From Cryptomeria japonica (lineage: Eukaryota; Streptophyta; Pinopsida; Cupressales; Cupressaceae): a stretch of 64,000 bases of DNA. Location: NCBI RefSeq assembly GCF_030272615.1, contig NC_081406.1, forward strand, positions 109,629,283-109,693,282. Direction: 5' to 3'. The notes under the pieces were generated by a model. It was not told the DNA's origin and searched no databases. It saw only the letters and a program-made list of their open reading frames with translations. Below, piece after piece: positions 1 to 11,713 of this stretch. Position 1 is the first letter of the stretch. Every line of letters starts with the position of its first letter. A program made the translations under genes and the position numbers.

Positions 1-420
1 CATACACAATTAACTTAACTCTGATCACTGAAACCAAAAACACATCACTGGAAATGAGAAATGTTCACCAAAATTGTACATTGAGTATCACCGATAGAAT
101 TATACCAAAAATTACTCAAGACATCTGGATACCCCAAACTCCATACCCGATGAGATCAATAGGCTAAATTTCCATCAATGAAAACTCCTAAGAAATCTCA
201 TGCACTAGACATCATCAATCATCACCAGAGCATCACCGATATAGTGTTTTATGCTAACATACTAGTCATAGGCATAAAAATATGAGCAATATGGTGACAA
301 GATGAATAAGGCATAACAATGGCAAAATGCAAAACAAGTGATCAATAAGTTTTAGATTGTGCTGAAAGCCCATAGAGTGTGTAGAAGACCAAAAACTGCT
401 AGAGAGAGAGAAAATGAGGC
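1..420. other. Unassigned flank, no gene seen
   Basis: AT-rich sequence with no convincing reading frame, no LTR terminus and no obvious repeat partner elsewhere in the window. Short phrases containing 'caccgat' resemble those in the copia LTRs further along, so it may be an old LTR fragment, but I cannot show this. Confidence 0.4.
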
Positions 421-604
421 TGTTGTTATCCCCAATTTGGAAAAATTAGGGTAACCCTAAATTTTTTTAACCCATTTGTAGCTTATATGCTCTATGCATT
501 CTTTTCAAGGTAATTTGTGTCATTTCCTATGTGTGATTTTCCATTTTAGAATCTTCATTTGAAATTTCTTGGTTTTTTTTATGTTTTGTAAAATATAAGT
601 GTCC

Positions 605-1500
605 AGGTGCAAATTGAGTTTACAAACTTGATTTACACCATTTTGGGCTCTAGGTGCAAATTATGTTCATAACTCAATTTACACCTCCATGTCTTTCCCC
701 TAGCACATAGGTACAATGTGGATCTATAGACCTGAACTACACCATATTTTCTGTGTAAGTAAAATCATGGTGGAGTGCGGGTTTGTAAACCCAAACTACA
801 CCAAACCATGGTGGAGTTTAGGTTTACACACCCGCACTCCACCTCCCTTTACCTTTCCTTTCCTTGTGTGGGTGGTGCATGACACCGCAAGCCAAGGCTT
901 GGTGCATGACAGGTCTATGACCCCGCCACATAGTTTGCAATCCTTTGTTACCATAACCAAAGTGTATGGAAGATTTACAAGCCTTCCTTACACCATCTTT
1001 GGTTGTCATTGTGTATGGCGGGTTTACAAACCCGCCTTACACCATCTTTGGTTTCTTAAAAACCTTCCTTACACTGTGATTTGCGTTCTACCCTTTTCAA
1101 GTGCATGATGGGTTTATAAACCCGCCATACACTTTGATCCTTCCACTTAGGTGTAGATCAAACCTATAGGTCCTATTTACACCTAGTTTTGATATGCACT
1201 CAATTAGGTGTAGTTCGGACCTATAGGTCCGATTTAAACCAATCATATATTTCTCCCCAAGGTCCAGTTCAGGTCCATAGGTCCGAACTACACCTAGTCT
1301 TTATTCCACGAGTAGTTTGGGTCTATGAACCCCAACCACACCTTTGAGCTACACTTCGCCTCAAGTGTAATTCAGACCTACAAACCCTAATTACACCAAT
1401 TGCACACACGTAAATCAAGGTCATAAACCCAATCTACACTTGTTCTACTATGATATAATGGGGGTTTTGGAAACCCTAATGGCACCAAATTCAGTGCATA
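605..1500. repeat. Array of about 15 palindromic mini-units in the K 5' LTR
   Basis: Units of about 34 bp, spaced about 50-60 bp, follow the plan GGTGTA - arm - centre - arm - TACACC, so each can fold on itself. The clearest is 1206-1240, with the perfect 18-bp palindrome TCGGACCTATAGGTCCGA at 1215-1232. Another, 1010-1042, has GGCGGGTTT facing AAACCCGCC. Arms differ between units while pairing is largely kept (GGAAG/CTTCC at about 965-990 against GGCGG/CCGCC at about 1016-1036). Units 771-841 together form a larger inverted repeat around CCATGG. Reading frames across the array are only by-products of the repeats. Confidence 0.85.
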
Positions 1501-1767
1501 CATGATCCTACTTAGTTCAAATGGTCAATATGGTTGGTGATTGTTCCTCACAAATGTGGATGATTTCCCTATGCTACAATGTTGTCCTTGTACAGATGTC
1601 AGAAATTATCTCAAAGGAAAAGACAATGAAGTTCAAGGAGCAAGACTCTTATTCTCTCTTCATCTCATCCTTAGTAGTGTCAAACATTGCAAATGCTAGA
1701 TGATTCTAAAATGTAAGTTACCTAGCAACAATACAAAAAATTTCTAAAGAAGGATGATCATAATAAA

Positions 1768-3277
1768 TGATGAATAAATAATGAACAGTTAGTACCAAAC
1801 CGGTACTGAGAGGGGGGGTGAATCAGTACAAGCAAAAATACTTACCCTGAACCGATTTGACTGCACACACTGAACTTTGACTTGCAAGCAATAACACCGG
1901 TCTAAATCAGATTACTACCGGTAAAACACAGTGAGAATGTGAAAGACATAAACCGGTAACCCTTAGCTTTCCATACAATCTAATACCTCATTTCCACTTC
2001 ACCCTTATGCAAAAATAGGTAATCTATCATAAAAAATATAATGACTGCTAGTTCAACATATTTTACCAGTTTGACATAAAACACTAAACCATCACATGAA
2101 AGGCATCACACATGACACACTAATTTTTGATGTGGAAACCCAACTGGGAAAAAATGGTGGGCATGAATACCCACAAGCTGTTCTTGAACTCTTTTGAAGT
2201 CCACTCTGTTAGGAGCCTAGTCCGGTTAGAGACTTTTATAATAGGTTCTGCTAGGAACCAATCTTGCTAGGGATCACTCGGTTAAGGGATGGCTAAATAC
2301 CCAGTTAAAGGTTAGAACCCTGTTAAACGTTACCTCGTAAGAGGATTTGAAGAACTCATTGAATTGAGTCACCTTCTTAAAGGATTTACACAAAAGCTTG
2401 TTAAAGCTACCTGGTTAAGGGATTTTCCAACTACTGAAATGGTTAGAAGTCAACAGGTAATACACGGATCTGATAACAACACTCAATGCCAAGGCAGATC
2501 TACTTTAGCTCCTCCTCTTCTGCAATCATACTCTGTAGGTATCAACACACTTCTCCGGTCTGGCAAGAATCAAGTATCACTCACTGGAATACACACATAA
2601 CATTTGCCAACAACTTCAAAATGAAAAACATCATCGACCTTATAGGAAAAAGATAGGTCGGTAGCATAAACCCTAAACCCTAAACATTTAGGTTTTACAA
2701 TTTAGTCGGTTCAATCCTGACCGTTAATCACACTGCATCGAATACAACAGTCTTGAACAGATCTCAAGACATTCTCCAATGTTAATTATTTGTCGCTTTA
2801 GGAAGCTGATAACCCATCACGTGCTCTCCACTATTTACAGAGACTTCGCACATTCCTAAGGTAGATAGGATCAATCTCCATGCAAGATCCTCAAGGGAAT
2901 CCTTCATGCGCACAAGGCTGACGTGGCGACACTTATCTAGTCTTCATTAAAATGCTAACTCATCACAAGATATCATCGATTAAATCACACAATCTTGGAA
3001 TGCATCAACCAGAAACCTTGAAGCTAAGACTACCAACCGGTAGTCATGCCAAATGAAACCCCGATACAAAACTTCCATTTACTGGTTCTCATTCCAACAT
3101 ATCGGTTCACCTCGGACAAACATACTGCTTCACTTTTTCACAAATACTGATTTACATCATCATACCGGTTCTCTTGCCAGATTGCTTACTACAACATACT
3201 GGTTCATACTTTAGCATATTGACATCAATGACAACATACAATATCATCATGTCATCATGCTCTGCACATATGCAACA
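1768..3277 (-). mobile_element. Solo copia-type LTR, 1510 bp, nested in the K 5' LTR
   Basis: Begins TGATGAATAA and ends ATATGCAACA, so read on the minus strand it starts TG and ends CA. Five bases on each side are identical (ATAAA at 1763-1767 and 3278-3282), and the uninterrupted K 3' LTR shows the empty site near 7960. The minus strand near one end contains a GATTCACCCCCCCTCTCAG block that also occurs near the 3' ends of the copia LTRs of A, C, D, E and F. No internal region is present, so this is a solo LTR left by recombination between the two LTRs of one insertion. Confidence 0.92.
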
Positions 3278-4495
3278 ATAAAGACATGTCTCTGGATACT
3301 TAGTCATTTTTATGCATCTCCAGTGCAATGGAAATTTGTAATTTCACTCAGCACTTCAAGTGTCATTTTGTAATAAGATTTCGACACCTTAGGTGTCATT
3401 TTATGTATGCACTAGTACATATGTAGGATTGCATGTGTCCTAAGTCAAATAGGACTCTACCTTTGACTTGGTCACAAATTATTTGTAACTTTCCTAGTTT
3501 CATGTTGCACTTGTCCTCTCTATATATGAGGGATCTCATTGTAATATGGGGCCTTTTTCCCTCTTTTGGAGAGATAATTATGAATCTTTTGGGAAATGCA
3601 ACAAAATTCTACCAGTTTGGGAAGCACTCTAATTTTTTTTATTTATATGTAAATCAAATTGCAATCAATAAAAGAGAAAAGTTGCTTTCAATTTGTGTTG
3701 GAACAAGTTGTAATGTGATGATATTATTCAGAGTTGATTGTGAGTATTGTTGTGTTATTTGAAAGAGATTTAAACCCAATCTTGTAGTCTTTGAGCTTCT
3801 TATTGTGTTTATAGATCTTGTAGTCTTTGAGCTACTTATCACATTTGAAGCTAATGTTTCATGCTCACGAAAAGAGATAACTTGCAGTCTGTGTGGTTAT
3901 TATCTTCTGCATTTGTGCATTTAAGGTGAAGTGTATGTTGAAGTCTTTGAGCTACACATATTTCATCTTTGTTTTTGAAGCTTTATAGGAAGTTGTACAG
4001 ATTATTTGAGCTTTCATGAGCTTCTTGGTTGTATTTGAAAGTTTATTGTAAGAAAGAGTCATCTATTTGTAAAGGTTGATAAGATAGTGATGAAAAGAAG
4101 ACTTTGAGCTTTATTATTACTTTCCCATCCCAAAGTTATTTTAAAAAAAAGGGAGCATCGAGAGGCTTTGTAGTCTTATGGACACTTTACTTCTAAAGTC
4201 GATATAGATTTTATATCACTACAAATAAGAAGTGTTTTTCAGCTTTAGGAAAGAAAATCCATTCTAAATAGATAATTGGGGTAATACTTACTTTGAAAAA
4301 AGAGAGTAAATCAATTGTATCATCCTAGATTATTGTAAAGTTAGGATATAATTTGCAGTGTAAAGGGGGAGCCTTCCCTTATAAGTAGGAGGGATCATAT
4401 ATTTCCTTCTAAGAGATATTGTCTCATGTACTATGGTGAAACCCCATATTTTGTCATCTCTCTCGAGTTGACAAAATTTTCACCCAACATATTTT

Positions 4496-4513
4496 TGGCA
4501 ACTCTACTGGGGA
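4496..4513 (+). other. Primer binding site of K
   Basis: TGGCAACTCTACTGGGGA lies six bases after the LTR end CAACA. It closely resembles the TGGCGACTCTGCTGGGGA type of site known from some plant Ty3/gypsy elements and starts with TGG, the complement of a tRNA CCA end. The exact tRNA is not assigned. Confidence 0.6.
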
Positions 4514-4622
4514 TATGATACACATACAAAGGCCTCATGCTTTTGGTTGAAGTATACTAGTATCCTATTCATTGTAATTTCTTTTCTTATAATTTGTCAA
4601 TCTTTCACCAAGGACATAAAAA

Positions 4623-5160
4623 ATGGTTGTCCAAGGTCCTTGGGGGAATGCTTTTGGTCCATTGAATATGACTCCACCTCTACATGCTCTTCTTGATGGC
4701 TAGTGGAAGAATATTTCCAAGTTCTACAGTGATGGTACACAATATCTAGATGAACATATTGTTTCTTTTTACATTGAATGTGGTGTTCTTGGTGTTGAAC
4801 ATGAAGATGTCTCAGTGTGGCTTTTCATTGAGACATTCCAAGGTGTTGTTGTTGACTGGTTCTACGATCTTGCACCACAAATGATCACAAATTTTAGACA
4901 CTCAAAACAAAGTTTGAAGAGAGGTTCAAGCCTACAGAAGATTCTCATTCATTGTTAGCACAATTGACTCAAATGAAAAAAGAACTGGAAGAACCCATGT
5001 GAGATTATTTGGCTAAATTTAACAAGTTGGCTAACGAAATTCATATGGTGGCTCAACCCACTTGAAAATTCAAAGTGCTTCTTCATGAATGCTCAGTTAC
5101 CTAAGGTGAGTTTCTTTATGAGAAGGGGAATTCCAAGAGACCTTGTAGTTGCACAAGCCC
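4623..5160 (+). pseudogene. gag remnant of K
   Basis: Starting at the ATG at 4623 a reading frame gives MVVQGPWGNAFGPLN, a stop at codon 27, and then a capsid-like stretch (FYSDGTQYLDEHIVSFYIE, then VVVDWFYDLAP) of the kind found in retrotransposon gag (Pfam Retrotrans_gag family, by resemblance). Near 4890 the frame shifts and continues with a FEERFKPTEDSHSLL-like segment and further stops. The order of blocks is right for gag, where a DWFYDL-like segment is followed by F-x-x-F/R-F and a leucine-rich segment. It is broken by at least two stops and one frameshift. No zinc knuckle was seen. Confidence 0.6.
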
Positions 5161-6577
5161 CAACAATTGAGGTTTAAGATGATCTTATCCTTGTAGGTAA
5201 GATAAAGATAGAGACAAATGGGTCCAAAGAAAACTCTCCTTTGGATTCATTTTCTACCAAGAGAACAAATCCCATGATGTAGAGGCTGGCTAATGAAGTG
5301 TTAAGCCTTAAGAAGTAGTCATCACAAGGTTATTCTTTTATAGCCTACCAAGATATCCCAAGAACTTATCCAAATGATGCTTCAAATTATGTAGTCAAGA
5401 ATCTAAACAAGCTTCCTTCACCATCAAAACAACTTGTACTTGAGGCACCACCAACAAATGTAGCCATGGGGAATTTTGAATTTGAACAAAGCGATCTTGC
5501 TGGTCTCTTCCAAGAGGAGGAAGCAGATATATTTGTCGACTCTCATATCTATTCAATGAATTATCAAGGAGATATTGAGAAAGATACCATGTGAAATTCA
5601 CAATAAGAGGTTGAAGGCCACTTTACAAAGGTGTTGGTAAAGGAGGACAATCATGTCTTGAGATGTGAAAAGATGGGCATTCATGAAGGTACCATTCAAT
5701 TTGAGAAAAATGAGAAGAATGTATTTATATTTTAAGGTCATGAACTTGAACATATTATGGATGAGATAAGTACTAGAGAACTTGATGAAGACCTTTTCAC
5801 GAGCATAATAGAGGGTTTTTGCTTAAGTCTTGATGGCAATTCTCCCAAATCCAAAGTTTGTGAACAACTTGATGAAGCAAGCTATGCAACCATGTTTTCA
5901 CTTGACTCACATGAGGAGACTCATTCTACTCAACATGAGGTTGTGGTTGAGGAACCAGTTGATAAAGGTACAACAACCAAGAAGAGGTCATAGTTTGTCA
6001 TATCAAAGGGATGTCCTATGAGACATCTAGCTTGGTTGGAAGCTAACATGCCATCAAAGGCTGCACTTGTTCCTAAATATGAAGATACAGTTTAGAGTGA
6101 GGCCAAAGATGCATTTCTAGTTGATTAAGAGTAGTCTTTGTTCATTGAGAAACTTTGGAGCAACAAGACATATGATAGTTTTTTAATAGAGGTGGCAAGT
6201 GCTTTTGCTTATTTCTTCTAAGTAGCAGTGCATCATCTCATGGTACTATTTCTCATTCTTTATCTACTCCTAGTGGTCTATGATGATGTCAAGCATGGCA
6301 CCTTGCTAAAGAAACTAACTACTTTGGAGTACCAGTTAATGGTTTCATTTAAAGAATTTTCCATTGTTAGTCTAGGTTAGGCTAGTTTCCCTTTCCAATA
6401 AGTGTAGTTGCACAAAGTTGAGTTGTGTTTTATTTTAGTTAGTTGTGTCATCCTTTTTGTTTTCAATTTCTTATGTTGCTCGACTCTATAGCCAAATGGA
6501 TGATAAAGGCACTTAGAGTTATGGACTATACCCCCTTCACTCCTTTCAACGATCAAAGAAAGTTCCCCAATCAAATC
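5161..6577 (+). other. K internal region without pol
   Basis: No protease, RT, RNase H or integrase motif can be read on either strand. A short open stretch at 5757-5993 is acidic and rich in Asp, Glu and Ser and could be a spacer remnant downstream of gag. The bases just before the 3' LTR contain AAAGAAAG (6556-6563) but no classical polypurine tract. The region is probably the collapsed remainder of the internal part. Confidence 0.5.
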
Positions 6578-8470
6578 CAACGTTATCCCCAATTTGGAAA
6601 AATTGGGGTAACCCTACAAAATTTTAACCCATTTTTAGTTTATATGCTCTATGCACACTTTTTGAGGTAATTTGTGTCATTTCCTATGCCTGATTTTCCA
6701 TCTTATAATCTTCATTTGAAATTTCTTAGTTTTTTGTGTGTTTTGAAAAATCTAAGTGTCTAGGTGCAAATAGGGTTTATAAACCCGATTTACACCATTT
6801 TGGGCTCTAGGTGCAAATTGGGTCCATAAACTTGATTTACACCTCCATGTCTTTCCCCTACCACATAGGTGGAGTTCAGATTTGTAGACGTAGACTACAC
6901 CATATTTTCTTTATAAGTATAACCATGGTGGAGTGTGAGTTCGTAAACCCAAACTACACAAAACCATGGTGGATTTTAGGTCTACAAACCTGCACTCCAC
7001 CTCCCTTTACCTTTCCTTTCATTGTGTGGGTGGTGCATGGCAGAGCTGTAGGCCTGCCATGAACAGAAAGCCATTGCTTGGTGTATGTCGAGTCTAAAAC
7101 CCTGCCACACACCTTGCAATCATTTACTTCCATAACCAAAGTGTATGGTAGGTTTACAAACCCGACTTACACCATCTTTGGTTTCCATTGTGTATAGCTG
7201 GTTTACAAACCTACCTTACACCATCTTTGGTTGCCACCATGTAGGGTGGGTTCACAAACCCACCTTATATCGTGATTTGAGTTATGTCCTTTTCAAGTGC
7301 ATGATGGGTTTTATAAACCTGCCATACACTTTTATCCTTCCACTTAGGTGTAGATCAGATATGTAGGTCCGACTTACACCTGGTTTTGATATGCACTTAA
7401 TTAGGTGTAGTTCGGACCTATAGGTCTGATTTACACCAATAACATGTTTCTCCCCGGGGTGCAGTTCAGGTCCATAGGTTTGAACTACTACTAGTCTTTA
7501 TTTCAAGTATAATTCAAGTCTGCAAACCCAAATTGCACCTTTGAGCTAGATTTCACCTTAAGTGTAATTCGAACCTACAAACTCAAGTTACATTAATTGC
7601 ACACACGTAAATCAAGATCGTAGACCTGATTTACACTTATTCTATTATGATACAAATGGGGTTTTGAAAACCCTAATGACACCAAATTCAGCGCATACAT
7701 GATCCTACTTAGTTCAAATGGTCAAGACGATTGGTAATTGTTCTTCACAAATGTGGATGATTTCCCTATAATACAATGGTATCCTTGTATAGATGTCAGA
7801 ATCATCTCCAAGGAAAAGACAATGAAGTTCAAGAAGAAAGACTCGTATCCGATCTTCCTCTCATCCTTAGTGGGGTCAAACATTGCAAACGCCAGATGCT
7901 TCTGAAATGCAAGTTACCTGGTAATAATATGAAGATTTTATAAAGAAAGATGATCATAATAAAGTTGTGTCTCTGGATAATTGGTCATTTTTATGCATCT
8001 CTAGTACAGTGGTATTTTGTAATTTCAATCGACACTTCAAGTGTCATTTTGTAATAAGCTTTCGACACCTCAGGTGTGATTTTATGCATGTACTAGTACA
8101 CATATAGGACTGCATGTGTCCTAAGTCAAATAGGACTCTACCTTTGACTTGGTCACAAATTAGTTGTAACTTTCCTAGTTTCATGTTGCACTTCTCCTCT
8201 ATGTACGAGGGATCTCATTGAAACATGGGGCTTTTTCCATCTTTTGGGCAATGCAACAAAACTCTGATAGTTCAGGAAGCACTCTAAAAAAATTCTTTTA
8301 GATGTAAATTAAATTGTAGTCAATAAAAAAGAAAAGTTGCTTTCAATCTTTGTGTTGGAACAAGTTGTAACGTGACGACATTATTTAGAGTTGACTCTGT
8401 GTATTGTGGTGTTATTTGAAAGAGATTTAAACCCAATATTGTAGTCTTTGAGATGCTTATTGTGTTTATA
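6578..8470 (+). repeat. K 3' LTR, truncated
   Basis: Aligns with the K 5' LTR from the GTTATCCCCAATTTGG block onward and preserves the site that is empty of the 1768-3277 solo LTR. Alignment with the 5' copy stops near 8470, just after GCTTATTGTGTTTATA, where the 5' copy continues for another 670 bp. The 3' end of K, and so its target duplication, has been lost. Confidence 0.8.
6755..7690. repeat. Second palindromic mini-unit array, in the K 3' LTR
   Basis: Same series as at 605-1500, in the same order. The unit matching the perfect palindrome is 7412-7429, now with one mismatch. The larger inverted repeat is at 6929-6999 and pairs less well than its 5' partner. Because the two arrays are paralogous LTR copies, their differences show which arms have drifted. 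Confidence 0.8.
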
Positions 8471-8655
8471 ATTAATGATAGATTGTGAAATGTGCATTTC
8501 AGCATTCTAAAACCCAAATCCAAATGCAAATTGAAAATCAAAATCAAATTCAATTTCAAAATCCTATAGCACATGTTGAAATCAAACTGATTGATCAAAT
8601 CAGTTAACTCAGTTATCTCCTCAATCTCCCATTTCCACTCAAAATCATATTTTAT
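8471..8655. other. Unassigned spacer between K and a copia LTR
   Basis: 185 bp of AT-rich sequence with CAAAATCAAATTCAATTTC-like runs. No coding potential, and no partner found in the window. It may be the original flank into which the family 2 LTR inserted. Confidence 0.35.
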
Positions 8656-9333
8656 TGTTGGCCATTTGGAGGAATTGATTATGTGTTACATTGATGTTTT
8701 TTCATTGATGTCAACACTTTCTACTTTGGCTGCTTTACCGGTATCCTTATGGTCTTAGTAGGTTGTTTGGTTTTTGGTTGGTTAGATCATGATGATCTGG
8801 TATACTTCGGTATGCTTTGGTTTATGGAATTGGCTTAGATCTGCTATTCATGCTACTCAGATACATGTTCAGTTAGTTGTTATTGACTTGATGATCGAAT
8901 GTTATCTTATATATTGGTAAGCTTGGTTTATCGATCGGGTGAGGGTTTCACCGATAGAGCTTTGTTGAAGATATTTTGATGTTATGCATAAGTGGTGTTG
9001 GTGTGGCTTCTAGTAGGGATTTAAGATGCTGGTGGTGATCATGTTCGAGACTTGACTGATTTGGATAATTGACTTAGCATGTGTGGACCTAAATTGGGTC
9101 GGGTACTATCTAGGTTATGGACTGGCTTAATGTAACGTGTTGTTGGAACTTCTTGATATTTTTCCGGGATGACTTATGGGTTGGATGATATTTGTTTGGT
9201 CTCAGGCTGACATGTTTTATAATTACATAATTGGTTTATTTTTTGGGTGGCTGACCTTATTGTTTAAGGTTTAGGGTTTGTATATATATGTGTATGATCT
9301 CATTGTAAATCAATATGGATGGATGGATAATGG
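8656..9333 (+). mobile_element. Truncated family 2 copia LTR
   Basis: Starts TGTTGGCCATTTGGAGGAAT and follows the start of the E LTR (44803 onward) and the reverse complement of the F LTRs for about 680 bp, including the block GGTTTGTATATATA that may hold the TATA box. It then stops exactly where the A LTR begins. The rest of this LTR should lie beyond A but is not found, so A inserted here and the far side was later lost. Confidence 0.75.
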
Positions 9334-10700
9334 TGTTGGCATTGCATGAATATTGCATTGATGTCAATACCAACTGGAAATGAACCAGTAGTGATGTAGT
9401 AAACCAACTAGTAGAGAAGTAGTGTTGGAAACTGATATTACTATTAAAGCAGAGAGATCAACCGTTAACCCTAACATGTTGATAAGAAGAACCCTAACCG
9501 ATGGAGCTTGGAGAATCAGTAGTTAATTTCTATGATCGAATGATGAACAAAGATTATTATGCCACATATGCATGATGCACATGATGAGTTTAAAAGTGGT
9601 TTTGGTGTGTACAGATAATTGTTTTATCTTGGGAGTGAACAATGCATAGCATGAAGTGAATAACGCGTGATGAGTTACAAGATCCAATGTGCGGTGATCC
9701 AGGAGTGATTAAAGTTGTCTTGAACAATGTGCAGTTGATTGCTATGTATTCCAACAGTCATGTTTGAACCGATATATTTGTAATCTCTATGACATCTTAG
9801 GTTTTGTGTTGTGTTATCAACCTATTGTATTTATTTTTTAAGGTCTATGAGTTGTTTGTAAATTGTGTTGGCAAGTTTGGCTTAGTGTGAGTTGTTGTTG
9901 CTGAACCAGGAGTATTTGCATAATGTTGTGAAGGCAGATAGGAGCATAAAAGGATCTGATTAAGCTGAGTAGTGCTATTACTAGATCAGCAAGACCTTGT
10001 TGGTCTCTAACCATTACAACAATAAAATCCGCTAACTGGGTAATCTTTACCAGAATTTTTGTTCAAATCCTCTAACTAGGTGATCCATTAGCTTGGATTT
10101 CAAATCCTCCACTGAGCTTACCTTTTATAGGGTATTGCCTTTAATAGGGTATTGTAGTCAATCCCTTAACCTGGTGGTACTTAACCAGATCTATTCCTAA
10201 TAGGACATTTTTTAAAGCTTCTAACAAGGTTTGGCTCCTAACAGGGCAAAATTCAAAGGAGTTCAGAATACTTGTGGGTATTCATCCCCACCATGGTTTT
10301 TCCCATTTGGGCTTCCACGTGAAAAGTCATTGTGTCAAGTGGTGAATGATTTTGTGTGTTTTTTATATGGTCAATATGTTTCACTGGTAAAACTACTAAG
10401 ACATGTTTAGATAACCAGAAGTGATCTGAAATGAGCTATTACTAGTGTTAGTAAAGTGGTTTGATGTTTTGGTTAAATGGTATCTAAGTTTCAAACCTGT
10501 TACACTATTATATTGATATTTTAGTCAACCGATAAGCTTGTTAGTGCAGTTGTAGTTTTTCAGATACAAAGTCTAAACTAGTTAAGTTAAGTTTTGCAAG
10601 TTGTTTATGAGTTTGGTGAAGTTTAGTATATTTTTCATCTACTGATTCAACCCCCCCTCTCAATAGTTGACTGGATCATTATTGATTCATCATATTATCA
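9334..10700 (+). repeat. A 5' LTR, 1367 bp
   Basis: Opens TGTTGGCATTGCATGAA and ends TATTATCA, immediately before the primer site. Matches the C LTR (41750-43119, opposite strand), which has nearly the same length. Near its 3' end is CACCCCCCCTCTCAATAG, the C-rich block shared by the copia LTRs here. The 300 bp at 51231-51533 are the start of its 3' partner. Confidence 0.88.
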
Positions 10701-10702
10701 AT

Positions 10703-10714
10703 TGGTATCAGAGC
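10703..10714 (+). other. Primer binding site of A (initiator Met tRNA)
   Basis: TGGTATCAGAGC, complementary to the 3' end of plant initiator methionine tRNA, two bases after the LTR end. Standard for plant Ty1/copia elements. Confidence 0.93.
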
Positions 10715-10770
10715 AGTCCAAGTCCTCTTGTGTTTAAGCCTAATAGCTTGAGGACAATATCTAGGAGAAC

Positions 10771-11713
10771 ATGATGAAGAAAGAAGATCCAAAGTTCAAT
10801 AGAGAAAACTACAGATTTTGGAGTGATAGGATGAAAATCTATATCAAGAGTCTAGGAAGCCAGTACTGGGAACATGTTGTCAATAAATATAACTTGCCTA
10901 GTGGGATTTTGTCAGATGATCAAAAGAAGGAGCAACAGGAGAATAATCAAGCATTGGAAGCCATCATCAGTTCCTTGTCCAATTTAGAGTATGTTGATGT
11001 TCATGGACTGGAGACTACATATGAAGTATGGAAGAAACTGGAAGAGATCTATAGTGGTGATGAGGATGTTAAGATTACCAAGGAAGAGAGCTTGAGAGGT
11101 AAATTTGATGATATGTGGATGACTGAAGGTGAAAATATTCAACAATATGGTCAAAGGATCAAAGAGATACGAGGTGAAATCAATAGTGTTGGAGGTACAG
11201 TGGAGGATACCATTGTGGTTAACAAGGTGTTGAGAACCCTTCTACCAGTTTATGCTATCTATGTTGCAGCCATTCAGGAACTCAAGTCTATTGATAAATC
11301 AAAAGTAATTCTTGACTCTATTATTGGTAAACTAACTACTTTTGAATTAAATGGTTATGATGGAAGTGGTCAGAAATCCAAATATGCATTTAGAGCCTCA
11401 GTTTCAAACCCACCGGTAAGGAAAAGTAGAGAAATGAGCTATAGTCACGAGTCTAGATCCAGCAAAGAGGTAGATGATGAAGATAGTTTGATTGAGCTTG
11501 AAGCATTATTGGTCAAGCTTTTACCCAGAGGTACCGGTAAGTAAAAGAGGTAAATTACCATTGAAGTGTTTTGCATGTAACCGGACTGGACATATCATTG
11601 GTAACTATCCAAATGGAGACAATGAGGAGAAACATGAGAAGTTTAGGAAGAATAAAGGCAAATGTAAAAGAAACTATCTCATTGCAGTAGATGGAGGAAT
11701 CATAGATGAATAA
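10771..11713 (+). pseudogene. A gag (copia capsid and zinc knuckle), frameshifted
   Basis: The ATG at 10771 opens a 257-codon frame with MMKKEDPKFNRENY, then the UBN2/copia gag pattern (YEVWKKLEEIYSG, then YGQRIKEIRGEI). Near 11540 the frame breaks in the RGTGK region and resumes in another frame with the nucleocapsid CFACNRTGHIIGNYP. The zinc knuckle should be C-x2-C-x4-H-x4-C, but the last Cys is Tyr, so the knuckle is damaged. The related element C keeps it intact. Gag would package element RNA in cytoplasmic particles. The frame ends at a stop at 11711-11713. Confidence 0.85.

Larger units (their letters stand above)
421..4489 (+). repeat. K 5' LTR, interrupted by a solo LTR
   Basis: Matches 6578-8470 over most of its length: 421-1767 aligns with 6578-7964, and 3283-3815 aligns with 7965-8470. 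It appears to open with TGTTG at 421 and to close with CCCAACA at 4489, just before the primer site. The segment 3510-3540 (CTATATATGAGGG) is a possible TATA box, in a part shared with the other LTR. From 3775 to 4110 short imperfect repeats of 'gtctttgagct' occur. The first five bases do not match the 3' copy, so the exact left edge is uncertain. Confidence 0.75.
421..8470 (+). mobile_element. Element K: decayed Ty3/gypsy-like LTR element, gag remnant only
   Basis: Two long direct repeats (421-4489, split by a later insertion, and 6578-8470) flank about 2.1 kb that holds a primer-binding-like site and a broken gag but no protease, RT, RNase H or integrase. The 5' LTR would be about 2.55 kb once the nested solo LTR is removed. 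The 3' LTR loses similarity at about 8470 and is truncated. An element of this form cannot move by itself; it is either a non-autonomous family or an internally deleted copy. LTR length and the primer site resemble the Tat/Ogre group of Ty3/gypsy, but without pol that placement is only suggestive. Confidence 0.75.

Noticed and set aside
716-1108. 130-codon open frame in the K LTR
   Set aside because: It translates the palindromic unit array, has Pro/Thr-rich repetitive content, a frame on the other strand overlaps it, and no frame of that length is kept in the other LTR.
10703-10714. Possible methionine tRNA genes at each TGGTATCAGAGC
   Set aside because: Only the 12-base tRNA 3' end complement is present, directly beside LTR ends; these are primer sites.
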